DNA of 35,040 nucleotides from a bacterium (lineage in GTDB: Bacteria; Verrucomicrobiota; Verrucomicrobiia; Limisphaerales; JAJXZI01): the NCBI GenBank assembly GCA_021780115.1, contig JAJXZI010000176.1, positions 1 through 35,040 on the forward strand, in the 5' to 3' direction. The notes beneath the pieces are model-generated. The model ran no database searches. It was not told where the DNA came from and was given only the letters and a program-made list of their open reading frames with translations. Made by a program: the position numbers and the translations under genes. How positions within the stretch are numbered: position 1 is the stretch's first letter; every line of letters starts with the position of its first letter. Below are positions 25,153 through 32,837 of this stretch, one piece after another.

Positions 25153-26679
25153 TCAACTCAACAGTGTTTGCGAGGCGGCGCCCGTCCCGGCGCTTGTGAA
25201 GCGGGGGCGGACGTTCGGGTTTGCGTTCGCGCCGGGCTTCACGGGCATCCTGAAGGCCAGCGGCTCGACCTTTGGCCGGACAAGGTGGGAAAGCATCCGC
25301 CCGGCGTTCACGGCGAAAAACAAAATGCTCAGCGCGAGCAGCCCGCAGCCCCACGGCATCAATTTCGTACTGCCTAAAACGATGGCGATGCTGGTGGCGG
25401 CCAGCCCGCCGAGGTAGGTCCAATAGCCCGCCACCTGCAGACGCGGGGAATACAGGTCGGCCAGCGCCGGCACCCGGCCGCGGCCGATTTCGCGGCTGTA
25501 CCGCGCGTACCAGACGAGAAACGGAAGGATTTTGTACAACATGCCGAGGATGGCCAACCCGACGACGCCGATCAGCGCCAGAAAACCGTAGAGATTTTCC
25601 AGTTGGCCGGTGAAGGCCGTGAGTGGCAGCTTGGGCCACGAGAGGACGAGCGCGAGCAGCGCCAGGAGGCCGAGCAGACTGATGGCGGTGAGGAAGTATC
25701 GGAGGCCCCAGTCGAGCGCGCGCCGCCGGCGGGCACGCAGAATGGCGCGCATCTCCACGCCATAGACCGCCAGGCCGGCAATCACCACCAGCGCACAGAG
25801 CGGCTTCAGCGGACTGCGCAGCAGGATGGCAAAAAACGAACCGGCCAGACCGAGGTTCAGCAGCGCGACCGACCACCGGGCGCGGCGCTCGCTCCGCAGT
25901 TCGCTCAGCGTGAACATCGGCACGAGTTTGTAGGAAACGCCGATGATGAGCAGAAGAAAGAAGCCGGCGCCGCCCAGGTGCGCGTGGGCGTGCATGGTGC
26001 TCATCGGGTCGAACCGCGAGAGAAAGTCCGCCGTGGCCCTGAGTCCCGCCAGCACCGGCGCGACCGACTGGGCCGCCGCCGACTGCGGCGCCCCTTCATA
26101 GGTGCATTTTCCGGCCGCCACGGCCAGTCCGGCCAGCACGGCCAGCGAGAGCCAACCCAGCGCCGACGCCACCGCCGTGGCGATCACGTTCCAGCGCGGC
26201 ACGCGGCGCAGGGTGCGGGCGATGTTATAGACGAACAATCCGACGCCCACCGCCATCACCGAGCCGAAGTGGCCGACTTGTTTCAGGTTCCAGGTCCAGA
26301 ACATCCCGACCATCCCGACGAAGCCGACGAAGTGAAACAGGAACTGCCAGCGCGCGAGCCGCTCGCTGTAGAGCCGGGTCTCCAGCGCCACCGGCACCAG
26401 TTGGTACATCGCGCCCATGATGATCGAGGTGATGAAGCCGAGCGTGAACAGGTGGGTGACGGCGACGACGTGCTGGTTGTAGTGGTAAGTGGCCAGCAAT
26501 TCCGGCCGCAGCACGAGTCCCGCAACGCCCAGGAACAGCGCCAGCAGGCCGGTCAGCACGAACCGCAGCGGCAGGCTGACCGAAGGCGCGTGGGCGCCCA
26601 GCGGCGGCGCGGCTTTGCGGCGGCCGTCCCCGGCGGTCCCGCGGTCAGGTCCGGCGAATCTGGGTGACGAAACTTCCAT
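25153..26679 (-). CDS. Heme-copper-oxidase subunit I-like membrane protein
   Basis: This 508-residue protein has about 12 membrane helices. It resembles the CcoN/NorB side of the heme-copper oxidase superfamily: THLFTLGF (75-82) with His76, and MHAHAHLGG (229-237) with His230, His232 and His234. Three internal repeats share G-x-x-Y-x-[LI]-[VL]-P at 89-96, 247-254 and 379-386; His lies 13 residues before the Gly in the first two but is Phe366 in the third, so the usual helix-10 heme ligands are absent. The ATG at 26679 overlaps the end of the preceding gene by 35 bases. It may bind heme, sense or transport electrons or NO; classical oxygen reduction seems unlikely. Confidence 0.8.
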   Translation of the reverse strand: MEVSSPRFAGPDRGTAGDGRRKAAPPLGAHAPSVSLPLRFVLTGLLALFLGVAGLVLRPELLATYHYNQHVVAVTHLFTLGFITSIIMGAMYQLVPVALETRLYSERLARWQFLFHFVGFVGMVGMFWTWNLKQVGHFGSVMAVGVGLFVYNIARTLRRVPRWNVIATAVASALGWLSLAVLAGLAVAAGKCTYEGAPQSAAAQSVAPVLAGLRATADFLSRFDPMSTMHAHAHLGGAGFFLLLIIGVSYKLVPMFTLSELRSERRARWSVALLNLGLAGSFFAILLRSPLKPLCALVVIAGLAVYGVEMRAILRARRRRALDWGLRYFLTAISLLGLLALLALVLSWPKLPLTAFTGQLENLYGFLALIGVVGLAILGMLYKILPFLVWYARYSREIGRGRVPALADLYSPRLQVAGYWTYLGGLAATSIAIVLGSTKLMPWGCGLLALSILFFAVNAGRMLSHLVRPKVEPLAFRMPVKPGANANPNVRPRFTSAGTGAASQTLLS

Positions 26680-27154
26680 CGTTCTGCTCCGTGCTTTCCC
26701 CGCGGAAGCCGCGCGTTTGAAGTTGGGCGTACAGATGCATCGGGCGGCGGTCGGTGCGGGCGCGCAGCGTCGCACCGGCGGGCAAGGCGGCGAGCGCTTC
26801 GAGAATCCTCACCAGCGGTTGCGGCGGCTCCAACCCCCGCGCGTCCACTTCGACGTTTCCGAGGCCGCCGGGCGCGGGCGGCGAGGCCTCCGCCGCGTCT
26901 GGCTTCGCTTCCGCGGCGGCCGCTCCGCGGAAAAAAACGACCTCCCAATCGCCCGAATCCGTCGGCCGCGCCTGATGAGAAAAGCCCCGCGCCGCCAGCA
27001 CCCGGACCAGCGGCGCCGGCTCAAACGGCGCGAGCAGCCGCAGTGTCTGGTCGTTGCCCAGGGCACCGACCGCGCTCATGATGCGCGAGAAAGGCTCGCG
27101 GCCCTGCCGGAGGTCTTCCCGGACATCGAGGGTTACGACTGGCTCATTCATCAC
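26645..27154 (-). CDS. Tandem DUF2249 protein
   Basis: The 169-residue protein contains two DUF2249 units: about 7-75 (LDVREDLRQGREPFSRIM, then LRLLAPFEPAPLVRVLAARGFSH) and about 98-168 (VDARGLEPPQPLVRILEALAAL, LRARTDRRPMHLYAQLQTRG). A Pro/Ala-rich linker joins them. It is the first gene of the operon with the oxidase-like, MIP18 and single DUF2249 genes. The first ATG of the MM pair sits directly at the predicted transcription start below an FNR-type site, so the message may be leaderless. Its biochemical role is unknown; sulfur-carrier-like folding (TusA-like) has been noted for the family. Confidence 0.88.
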   Translation of the reverse strand: MMNEPVVTLDVREDLRQGREPFSRIMSAVGALGNDQTLRLLAPFEPAPLVRVLAARGFSHQARPTDSGDWEVVFFRGAAAAEAKPDAAEASPPAPGGLGNVEVDARGLEPPQPLVRILEALAALPAGATLRARTDRRPMHLYAQLQTRGFRGESTEQNDGSFVTQIRRT

Positions 27155-27160
27155 GCGCTG

Positions 27161-27166
27161 AACCTA
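27161..27166 (-). promoter_or_regulatory. Candidate -10 element (TAGGTT) of the DUF2249 operon
   Basis: Read on minus, TAGGTT ends seven bases before the start codon. Its centre is 32 bases from the centre of the FNR-type site, exactly the spacing of a class II activated promoter. It matches TATAAT at only three of six positions, as expected where an activator is needed. Confidence 0.45.
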
Positions 27167-27188
27167 CCGGCGGCGGCAGCGCGGCGCT

Positions 27189-27202
27189 TTGATGCAGATC
27201 AA
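27189..27202 (-). promoter_or_regulatory. FNR/DNR-type operator
   Basis: TTGAT-GCAG-ATCAA is a perfect match to the FNR-family consensus TTGAT-N4-ATCAA. It lies between the divergent starts at 27154 and 27288, centred 41 bases before the ATG of the tandem DUF2249 gene, and fits anaerobic or NO-responsive activation of that operon. No FNR-family gene is in the window. Confidence 0.75.
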
Positions 27203-27287
27203 GCCGCGGACGGATTCCTCACCGATCCGGCGGCGGGCGCCGCGCGAACAGCTTTGCGGGCAGACGCGTCCAATGCCATGTTGCCGC

Positions 27288-27980
27288 ATGAACACTTGGA
27301 CAACCGGACTCCTTGCCGCGCTGGTCCTCAGCGCCACCCCCGTGGCGTGGGCCGTGCCGATCACGAACAGTATTCCCGCGGACCTCGCCCACCGCGTCCG
27401 CATGATCGACGGCCAGAAGGTGGACCTCACGCCGTTGTGGGACTGGTACAAAGCGAAGCAGGCCGGCAAGCGCGGCTCCGACTCCGACCGGCCGCTCTTA
27501 GCCTGGAAACGGGTGCGCCTTGAGCGCGTGGTCCAGCAGACCCTCCTTCACTGGACCGTGGAAGCGGACGTCGAGGGCACGCACGAAACCATCATCCTCC
27601 AGAACCCGCCCAAGCGGGAGTGGGACGAGTTCAACCGGTTGAAGCTCCTGCACGCGCAACTGCTGGCCAGCACCAACCGACTCCAACAGGAGCTGCGCCG
27701 CGTGACGGCGGCCCGACGGCAGGCGGACTACCAGGAACGCGCGGTCTCCAGCGGCATGCACAAGTGGGGAGCCGCCGCGGCCGCGACGAGCCAAGCCGAC
27801 GCCGTGGCGCAGCAGGAAATTTTGGTGGCCCAAAACCTCGACGCGGCCCGGGCTCAACTGAAAAGCGTCGAGACTGCCGGCTACGATTTCAGCAAGCCCT
27901 TCTCCCCCGAAATCTTCGCGTTGAAGACGAGCCGCAAGCTCAGCGGCAAGCCGGTTTACGACCGGGGTCGGGTCTTTTGA
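27288..27980 (+). CDS. Secreted coiled-coil protein of unknown function
   Basis: This 230-residue protein starts with a signal peptide (MNTWTTGLLAALVLSATPVAWA, cut near residue 22). Mature sequence begins with a short conserved-looking N-terminal segment (VRMIDGQKVDLTPLWDWY), then a beta-like part (LLHWTVEADVEGTHETIIL) and a helical, coiled-coil-like region (about 115-205). It ends with SRKLSGKPVYDRGRVF. The frame is open from 27189, but the signal peptide fixes the start at 27288. It is divergent from the DUF2249 operon and shares the intergenic region with the FNR-type site. I recognise no family; export to the periplasm is the only safe statement. Confidence 0.75.
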   Translation: MNTWTTGLLAALVLSATPVAWAVPITNSIPADLAHRVRMIDGQKVDLTPLWDWYKAKQAGKRGSDSDRPLLAWKRVRLERVVQQTLLHWTVEADVEGTHETIILQNPPKREWDEFNRLKLLHAQLLASTNRLQQELRRVTAARRQADYQERAVSSGMHKWGAAAAATSQADAVAQQEILVAQNLDAARAQLKSVETAGYDFSKPFSPEIFALKTSRKLSGKPVYDRGRVF

Positions 27981-28646
27981 GCCGGACCGGCGGCGGGGAC
28001 ACCTTTCCGAACGGCGCGGCGGAGTCGCGCGAAGACGACGGCTGCCGTTGACGCGACGTCCGCCCCGCTGGCACGCCGGCCGGCCCTTGGACTCAATGAT
28101 ACCGGCCCGTCGGGGAACATCATGACCTCTTGGTTGGGGGAAGAGAGACTCCAAAGCGATGAGGTGCAGCAAGAAGATATTGGTCGGGATTTTCTTTTCG
28201 GGCGCGGCCCGGTTCTTCCGCGTCAGGAGGTCCGGCGGACGGTGATATTGCCGCGCCAACTATTCTTGCGGGCGACGTTGTACCAGAACGGGTCGATGGC
28301 GATCTGGGCTTGGACCGTGTCCCGGCTGTGCGGCGCAGATGTTTGAGGAAGCGTTTGCCGGCGAAGGTGGCGCAGGTCTTGGACAGTCCGTCGCTGTAGG
28401 CAGGAATTGGGCGCCGCAGGAGATCTCGCGGATGGTGCATTGGAAGCGCGGCAGTTTGATCGCCGGCATCTGGGGCCAAGCCGCAGGAGGATCGGCGGGG
28501 CCGCGGAGGGGGACACCTCTGAGCGGCGAGGCTGCCGGTCCTCGCAAAAACACCCGTCTATTTCGGAGTTCGGGCGGAACCTTCCGCAGCCGGTCAACCG
28601 GCGGGAAGGAGTCACGATGTTCCCCGGGCGGACCGCGCGTCGGGCG
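27981..28646. other. Intergenic region between convergent genes
   Basis: These 666 bases hold no intact gene. A minus-strand coding relic is suspected at 28226-28470. The first 140 bases after the plus-strand gene and the last 150 before the dehydrogenase hold nothing I recognise, and no strong terminator hairpin was found. Confidence 0.45.
28226..28470 (-). pseudogene. Possible frameshifted coding relic
   Basis: On minus, three protein-like pieces follow one another in different frames: RFQCTIREISCGAQFLPTAT, then DGLSKTCATFAGKRFLKHLRR, then DTVQAQIAIDPFWYNVARKN running to a stop near 28223. Their order and composition differ from the arginine-rich shadow frames around them and suggest a decayed gene with two frameshifts. 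No family is recognised, and chance cannot be excluded. Confidence 0.3.
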
Positions 28647-30884
28647 CTACGCCGGATAATCCAGCGTCTCGCGGGTCATCACCTGCGTCAGCGCCTCGGC
28701 GGCGCGGTCCTTGGCGAGGCGACACCCGGTGAGGCAGCCGTCCAGCTGGGCGCGCAGGCGCATGAATTCTTCGAGGCCGGCGGACGGCACGCACGGGCCG
28801 GCCTTCAACGGATGCGTCCGGCCCCCGGCGGTCACGTCGGCGCCGGCCGGCGCGCTGCCCGCGCTGCCGGGGATGAGGCCTTCGAGCGCTTCGAGTTCGT
28901 CCGCCGCGTAACAAGCGTGGCAACTCGCTTCATCCCACGCCGGGTGGCGATTGTAGCCGAAGACGATTTCGGCGCAGATGCGCCCGACTTCCCCGGCGGC
29001 GCGCGCGCTTTGGACGTGGCAGAGATCGGTGAAGAAACTGACGAAGCCCGGCAGGCCGCCGGCGAGGGCCGGGTTCGCCGCGCCGTGGGTTTCCAAGGCC
29101 ACCACGTCCAGAATGAATTGCCGCGCGGCGAGGAGCCAGCACAGCGCGTCGGCGAGCGGGAAGGTCACGCCCTGGCGCGCCTTGTGGTAGAGCTTCGCGC
29201 CGTCGGCGTCGGTGGCGTGCTGCAGATGGCCCAGGGTCCAGCGCCAGAGTTTCATGGCGGTGCCGAGCGCGCAAGCGCCGGTGCCGGGCCGGTCGGACGC
29301 GAGGCGTTTCATCCCGGCGATCCATTGCTGGAACTGCGCCAGGAACAGCTCGCTGGTCATCGTGAGCGAGAGTTGCAGCCGCTGCACCGCCTCCGGTCCC
29401 TCGTAAGTGGCTTCGAGCTGGGCGTCCATCCACTTCTGGCCCAGGAAGCCGGGGCAATCCTCGGTAACGCCGTAACCGCCCATGAGGCTGACGGCCTCGC
29501 GCATCATGGTGGCGCCGTGGCCGGTGTTCCAGAGTTTGCAGGCGGGGCACAGGACGTTGGCCTGCGCGTCGAGGGTGGCGAACTGGATCAGCGGATCGGC
29601 TTCCCGGACTTCCTGCCGCTCCCGGTCGCGCTCGCCGCCGGGGCGCGACTTGATTGGGACCAGTTCCAGCGCCTCGGCCTGCTTCTTCGCGAGTTCCTTG
29701 AGCGCGGCGCGGCCGGTCAACTTCCTCCCGGCGAGCCAGGCGTCCTTCTGCTTCGCCAGCGGATCGAGTTCGTCGAACAGGCGCGCGGCCTCGAAGCCGA
29801 GCGACGCGCTGGCCTCGCCGGTCGCCCAGATGTCCACGAGGCGGTGGAGGACGTCTTCCTTTTGCTGGAGGCCGAGTTCGTAGCGCGGCGTGCCGGGCGC
29901 GCCTTCGCCGCCGCGGAACCGCCGGCGCTGGTAGAGAATCACCGGCTCGACGGCGGAGAGCAGTTTGGCGGCGGTCATCAGGCCGACCGTGACGCGCGTC
30001 CGGCGGAAGACGGCCTCGATGATTTCGCCGTGCGCCAAGCGGGGAATGATGACGCCGTCCTTGACCGTGTAGCCGCCGACGATGCGGTGGGCGGGCACGC
30101 GCAGATTGAAGACGGGATCGTTTGTGGAGGAAAGCTGGTGGACGAGTTTCTTGGTCGGCGTGCCGCGGTCCCAGGTGCCGGGGTCGCCTTCCTCCAGGAT
30201 CACCAGGCAACTGCCTTTGAGGCGCGGGTCGTCCGAATCCACGGCGGCGGTGACGACGTTGGCGAACGCCATGTTCGTGATGAACCGGCCGCGCTTTTCC
30301 ACCTGCAGCGTCGGCTCACCGCCCGCGGGCCAGTCGGCGACGCGCACCTTGCCGGCGAGCATTCCGGTCTCGACGCCGACGAACGGAATCGGCTCCGTGA
30401 GGGCAAACGCGGCGCGGACGTGGCGCCGGCTTTCGCCGGGCTTGAGCGGCGCGGCGCCGGCGACGTATTGGGCGCGCTGCTCCGGCGTGCCGCATTCGTG
30501 GATGGGCGCAAGCCCCAGGTTGCCCGCCAGACTGCACGTCGCGGCGCCAGCGTCCACCCACGACAGCTCGAACGCGATCAGCGCCAGGGCGAGATTCTTC
30601 GGGCCGGCGATGAAGCCGCCTTGCTCCGGGTCGAGCGCGGCGGCGGTGATGCCGCTTTCGTCGAACTGCTGGAGCAGCGCGGCCTTCTCCGACGTCCAGG
30701 CGTGCGAGTGGCGTCCGCCCTGGGCGACGAGCCGCGCGACCGGTCCGCGCGCGACCTGGCGCGCGGCCTGGACCAGCAGGTGGAGATCGTAGCGGTCGGC
30801 GAAGCGCCACATGAACTGGCGGACATCGTCACCGGGGAGCGTGGCCAGGGTCGGCGTTACCTGGGTGGCGGAGGCTGTGGCCAT
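28647..30884 (-). CDS. Large acyl-CoA dehydrogenase family protein
   Basis: At 745 residues this is almost twice the usual acyl-CoA dehydrogenase. The N-terminal helical domain (WTSEKAALLQQFDESGITAAALDPEQGG), the middle beta domain (FALTEPIPFVGVETG, FITNMAFANVVTAAV) and the C-terminal helices (MMREAVSLMGGYGVTEDCPG, then LEATYEGPEAVQRLQ with the catalytic-type Glu in YEG) are all present. There is an insertion of about 80 residues before the last helices, a CPAC motif next to the active-site helix, and about 200 extra C-terminal residues. It should oxidise an acyl-CoA using FAD and pass electrons to an ETF, but no etf or other beta-oxidation gene is adjacent. The start at 30884 is the last ATG before homology; the frame is open to 31121. 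Confidence 0.85.
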   Translation of the reverse strand: MATASATQVTPTLATLPGDDVRQFMWRFADRYDLHLLVQAARQVARGPVARLVAQGGRHSHAWTSEKAALLQQFDESGITAAALDPEQGGFIAGPKNLALALIAFELSWVDAGAATCSLAGNLGLAPIHECGTPEQRAQYVAGAAPLKPGESRRHVRAAFALTEPIPFVGVETGMLAGKVRVADWPAGGEPTLQVEKRGRFITNMAFANVVTAAVDSDDPRLKGSCLVILEEGDPGTWDRGTPTKKLVHQLSSTNDPVFNLRVPAHRIVGGYTVKDGVIIPRLAHGEIIEAVFRRTRVTVGLMTAAKLLSAVEPVILYQRRRFRGGEGAPGTPRYELGLQQKEDVLHRLVDIWATGEASASLGFEAARLFDELDPLAKQKDAWLAGRKLTGRAALKELAKKQAEALELVPIKSRPGGERDRERQEVREADPLIQFATLDAQANVLCPACKLWNTGHGATMMREAVSLMGGYGVTEDCPGFLGQKWMDAQLEATYEGPEAVQRLQLSLTMTSELFLAQFQQWIAGMKRLASDRPGTGACALGTAMKLWRWTLGHLQHATDADGAKLYHKARQGVTFPLADALCWLLAARQFILDVVALETHGAANPALAGGLPGFVSFFTDLCHVQSARAAGEVGRICAEIVFGYNRHPAWDEASCHACYAADELEALEGLIPGSAGSAPAGADVTAGGRTHPLKAGPCVPSAGLEEFMRLRAQLDGCLTGCRLAKDRAAEALTQVMTRETLDYPA

Positions 30885-31143
30885 AAAAGACCGAGCTTGA
30901 GCGTCATCATCGACGTCGCTCTCTTCGCCGGGAATGAAGCCCTCTCCGCGCGCAGGCGATGTCGTGCGGATTTCTAGGATGTTTGCCGCGCTGGGGCAAG
31001 ACAAAGCGTGGTGGCGCTTGGTTTCCCGCAGCGGGTGGACCTCCTGGGAGCAGCGCCCAGCGCACCGCCTTCGCGCCCGGCGTCCGCGGGCGGCCACCGT
31101 CACTCTGGTCCCGGCGGGCAAGGCTGGCCGGCCGGCGGGGGGG

Positions 31144-31169
31144 GGCTCGGGCGCTACGGCGCCCGAGCC
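31144..31169 (-). terminator. Hairpin over the stop codon of the stress-protein gene
   Basis: A perfect 11-base stem (GGCTCGGGCGC at 31144-31154, GCGCCCGAGCC at 31159-31169) with a TACG loop. The TAG stop of the universal stress protein lies inside it (31154-31156). No T run follows on minus, so it may stabilise the message end rather than terminate by itself. Confidence 0.5.
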
Positions 31170-31711
31170 GGCTCGCGCACGGTCAGGACCGGGCAGGAGG
31201 CGTGGCGCACGACGCGTTCGGCGGTGCTGCCGAGGAAGACGTGTTTCAAACCGGTGTAACCGTGGGTGGCGATGATGATCAAATCCACGTCTTCGGCCTG
31301 TGCTGTCTCGATGATTTCGTGATAGGGCCGGCCCACCCGGACGGTGGTGTGGATTTTGATCTCGGCGGGGATTTCCTTGCGGGCGAGCTGGTCGAGTCGT
31401 TGTTGGGCGTCGTTGACCAGGCCCCCGCCGGCTTCGGGCAGTTCCGGCACGGCCAGCAGCATGTTTTCCGGCACGACCATCGGTTCGACCACGTGGACGA
31501 GGAGAAGCTGCGCCCCGAACTGCCCGGCGAAGCGCAGCGCGTAACTCAACGCCCGCCGGGAACGCGCCGAGAAATCGATCGGCACCAGGATGCGCTTCAA
31601 CCGAAAGGGCGCCGCCGCCGCTTGCTTCACGCTCTCATCCAGCAAATGGTCGTCCAACCGGTCAAGTTGGACCACCACCTGTCCCGCCTTGGAAGTAGGT
31701 TTGACTTTCAT
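31154..31711 (-). CDS. Universal stress protein (UspA family)
   Basis: The 185-residue protein has a UspA domain from about 39 to 180: RILVPIDFSARSRRALSYAL, LLLVHVVEP, DVDLIIIATHGYTGLKHVFLGSTAERVVRHASCPVLTVR. The ATP-binding pattern G-x2-G-x9-G-S/T is intact (GYTG...LGST), so it should be a nucleotide-binding member. About 38 extra N-terminal residues (MKVKPTSKAGQVVVQLDRLDD) precede the domain, a small extension. Such proteins help survive starvation, oxidants or respiratory arrest. It is divergent from the AraC/PocR gene, with 145 bases between starts. Confidence 0.95.
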   Translation of the reverse strand: MKVKPTSKAGQVVVQLDRLDDHLLDESVKQAAAAPFRLKRILVPIDFSARSRRALSYALRFAGQFGAQLLLVHVVEPMVVPENMLLAVPELPEAGGGLVNDAQQRLDQLARKEIPAEIKIHTTVRVGRPYHEIIETAQAEDVDLIIIATHGYTGLKHVFLGSTAERVVRHASCPVLTVREPARAP

Positions 31712-31806
31712 CGGTTTACTCTCGCATACGGCCTGTCGTCTTCAAGCACTCTTCCGGATCTGCCGCGGGGCGGGACAGCGCCAGCTTTGCATGGGTTGGC
31801 CGGTGT

Positions 31807-31835
31807 TCACCCTCTTTTGCGTTGCCTCAGGGTGA
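31807..31835. promoter_or_regulatory. Candidate operator, inverted repeat
   Basis: TCACCCT (31807-31813) and AGGGTGA (31829-31835) form a perfect inverted repeat with arm centres 22 bases apart, two helical turns. It lies 21 bases before the GTG start of the AraC/PocR gene and could be an operator for it or for the divergent stress gene. No binding protein is known from the sequence. Confidence 0.35.
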
Positions 31836-31856
31836 CCCGGCGGCTAGTTTGGCGCC

Positions 31857-32744
31857 GTGCCGGACAAGGCCAACAGGCGCTTGATTGAACAGCTCTCGCG
31901 CTCGCAAATCTACCAAGATTACGAGCGCGCCTTTGGCCATGCGACGGGGCTGCCGCTGTCGCTGCGGCCGGCGGAAGTGTGGACCTTCGCGCACCTGGGC
32001 AAGAAGAACCAAAACCCGTTCTGCGCGTTGATGTCCTCGCAAAGCCGCTCCTGCGCCGCCTGCCTCGAAGTGCAGGAACAAACCGGGGCGGCGTCCCGCA
32101 ACGGCGCCAAGACGGTGGTGTGCTTCGCCGGCCTGTGCGACACCGCCGTGCCGGTGCGACTGGGCGACCAGTTGGTCGGTTACCTCCAGACAGGCCAGGC
32201 GATGGTGCGTCGGCCGACCCGGGCGCAGTTCGCCCGCGTGACTCGGCAGTTGCTGGACTGGGGCCTCAAGGTGGACCTGAAGCATTTGGAGGAAAGTTAT
32301 TTTCAGACTCGGGTGCTCACGCCGAAGCAATACGAGGCGGTGGTGCGTCTGCTGCACATCTTTGCCCAGCACCTGTCGCTCGTGAGCAACCAGTTGCTGG
32401 TTCAACAGGCGCACGCCGAGCCGCCGATGATCGTCCAGGCCAAGCAATTCATCCGCGAGCATCAGGGGGAGGAACTCTCGCTCAGCGCCGTGGCCAAGGC
32501 CGTCAACACGAGTACGTTCTATTTCTGCAAGATGTTTAAGCGGGCCACCAGCCTGCACTTCACCCAATACCTGTCGCGGGTGCGCATCGAGAAGGCCAAA
32601 AACCTGCTGCTCAATCCCAACCTGCGCGTCAGCGAGATCGCCTATGAAGTCGGCTTCCAGTCGCTGACGCATTTTAACCGCGTGTTCAAAAAGGTGGTGG
32701 GCGAGTCGCCGACGGCCTACCGCAAACAATTACCGAAACCCTAG
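31857..32744 (+). CDS. AraC-family regulator with PocR sensory domain
   Basis: This 295-residue protein has an N-terminal PocR domain (about 5-170) and a C-terminal AraC DNA-binding domain (about 195-292) with two helix-turn-helix motifs: LSLSAVAKAVNTSTFYFCKMFK and LRVSEIAYEVGFQSLTHFNRVFKKVVGESPTAYR. The PocR part has cysteines 56, 66, 69, 89 and 94 (FCALM, SCAACL, VCFAGLC) and GDQLVGYLQTGQ, as in the family that senses small diols or hydrocarbon derivatives, perhaps with a metal. The start is a GTG at 31857. pckG follows 93 bases later on the same strand, so it may control gluconeogenic flux, an inference from position. Confidence 0.92.
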   Translation: MPDKANRRLIEQLSRSQIYQDYERAFGHATGLPLSLRPAEVWTFAHLGKKNQNPFCALMSSQSRSCAACLEVQEQTGAASRNGAKTVVCFAGLCDTAVPVRLGDQLVGYLQTGQAMVRRPTRAQFARVTRQLLDWGLKVDLKHLEESYFQTRVLTPKQYEAVVRLLHIFAQHLSLVSNQLLVQQAHAEPPMIVQAKQFIREHQGEELSLSAVAKAVNTSTFYFCKMFKRATSLHFTQYLSRVRIEKAKNLLLNPNLRVSEIAYEVGFQSLTHFNRVFKKVVGESPTAYRKQLPKP

Positions 32745-32837
32745 CTGCGTGGGAACTGTTGACTCGCCAACCGAGCGCGGTCAGACCGCAATGCGTGCCG
32801 TCCCTCGCTCCCGGCGGCGGCCCCCTTGCCCAATTTT

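Noticed and set aside
28407-30977. An 856-codon open frame on plus opposite the acyl-CoA dehydrogenase gene
   Set aside because: It is the antisense shadow of a real gene in GC-rich DNA; it has no domain motif and Arg/Gly/Ala-biased composition.
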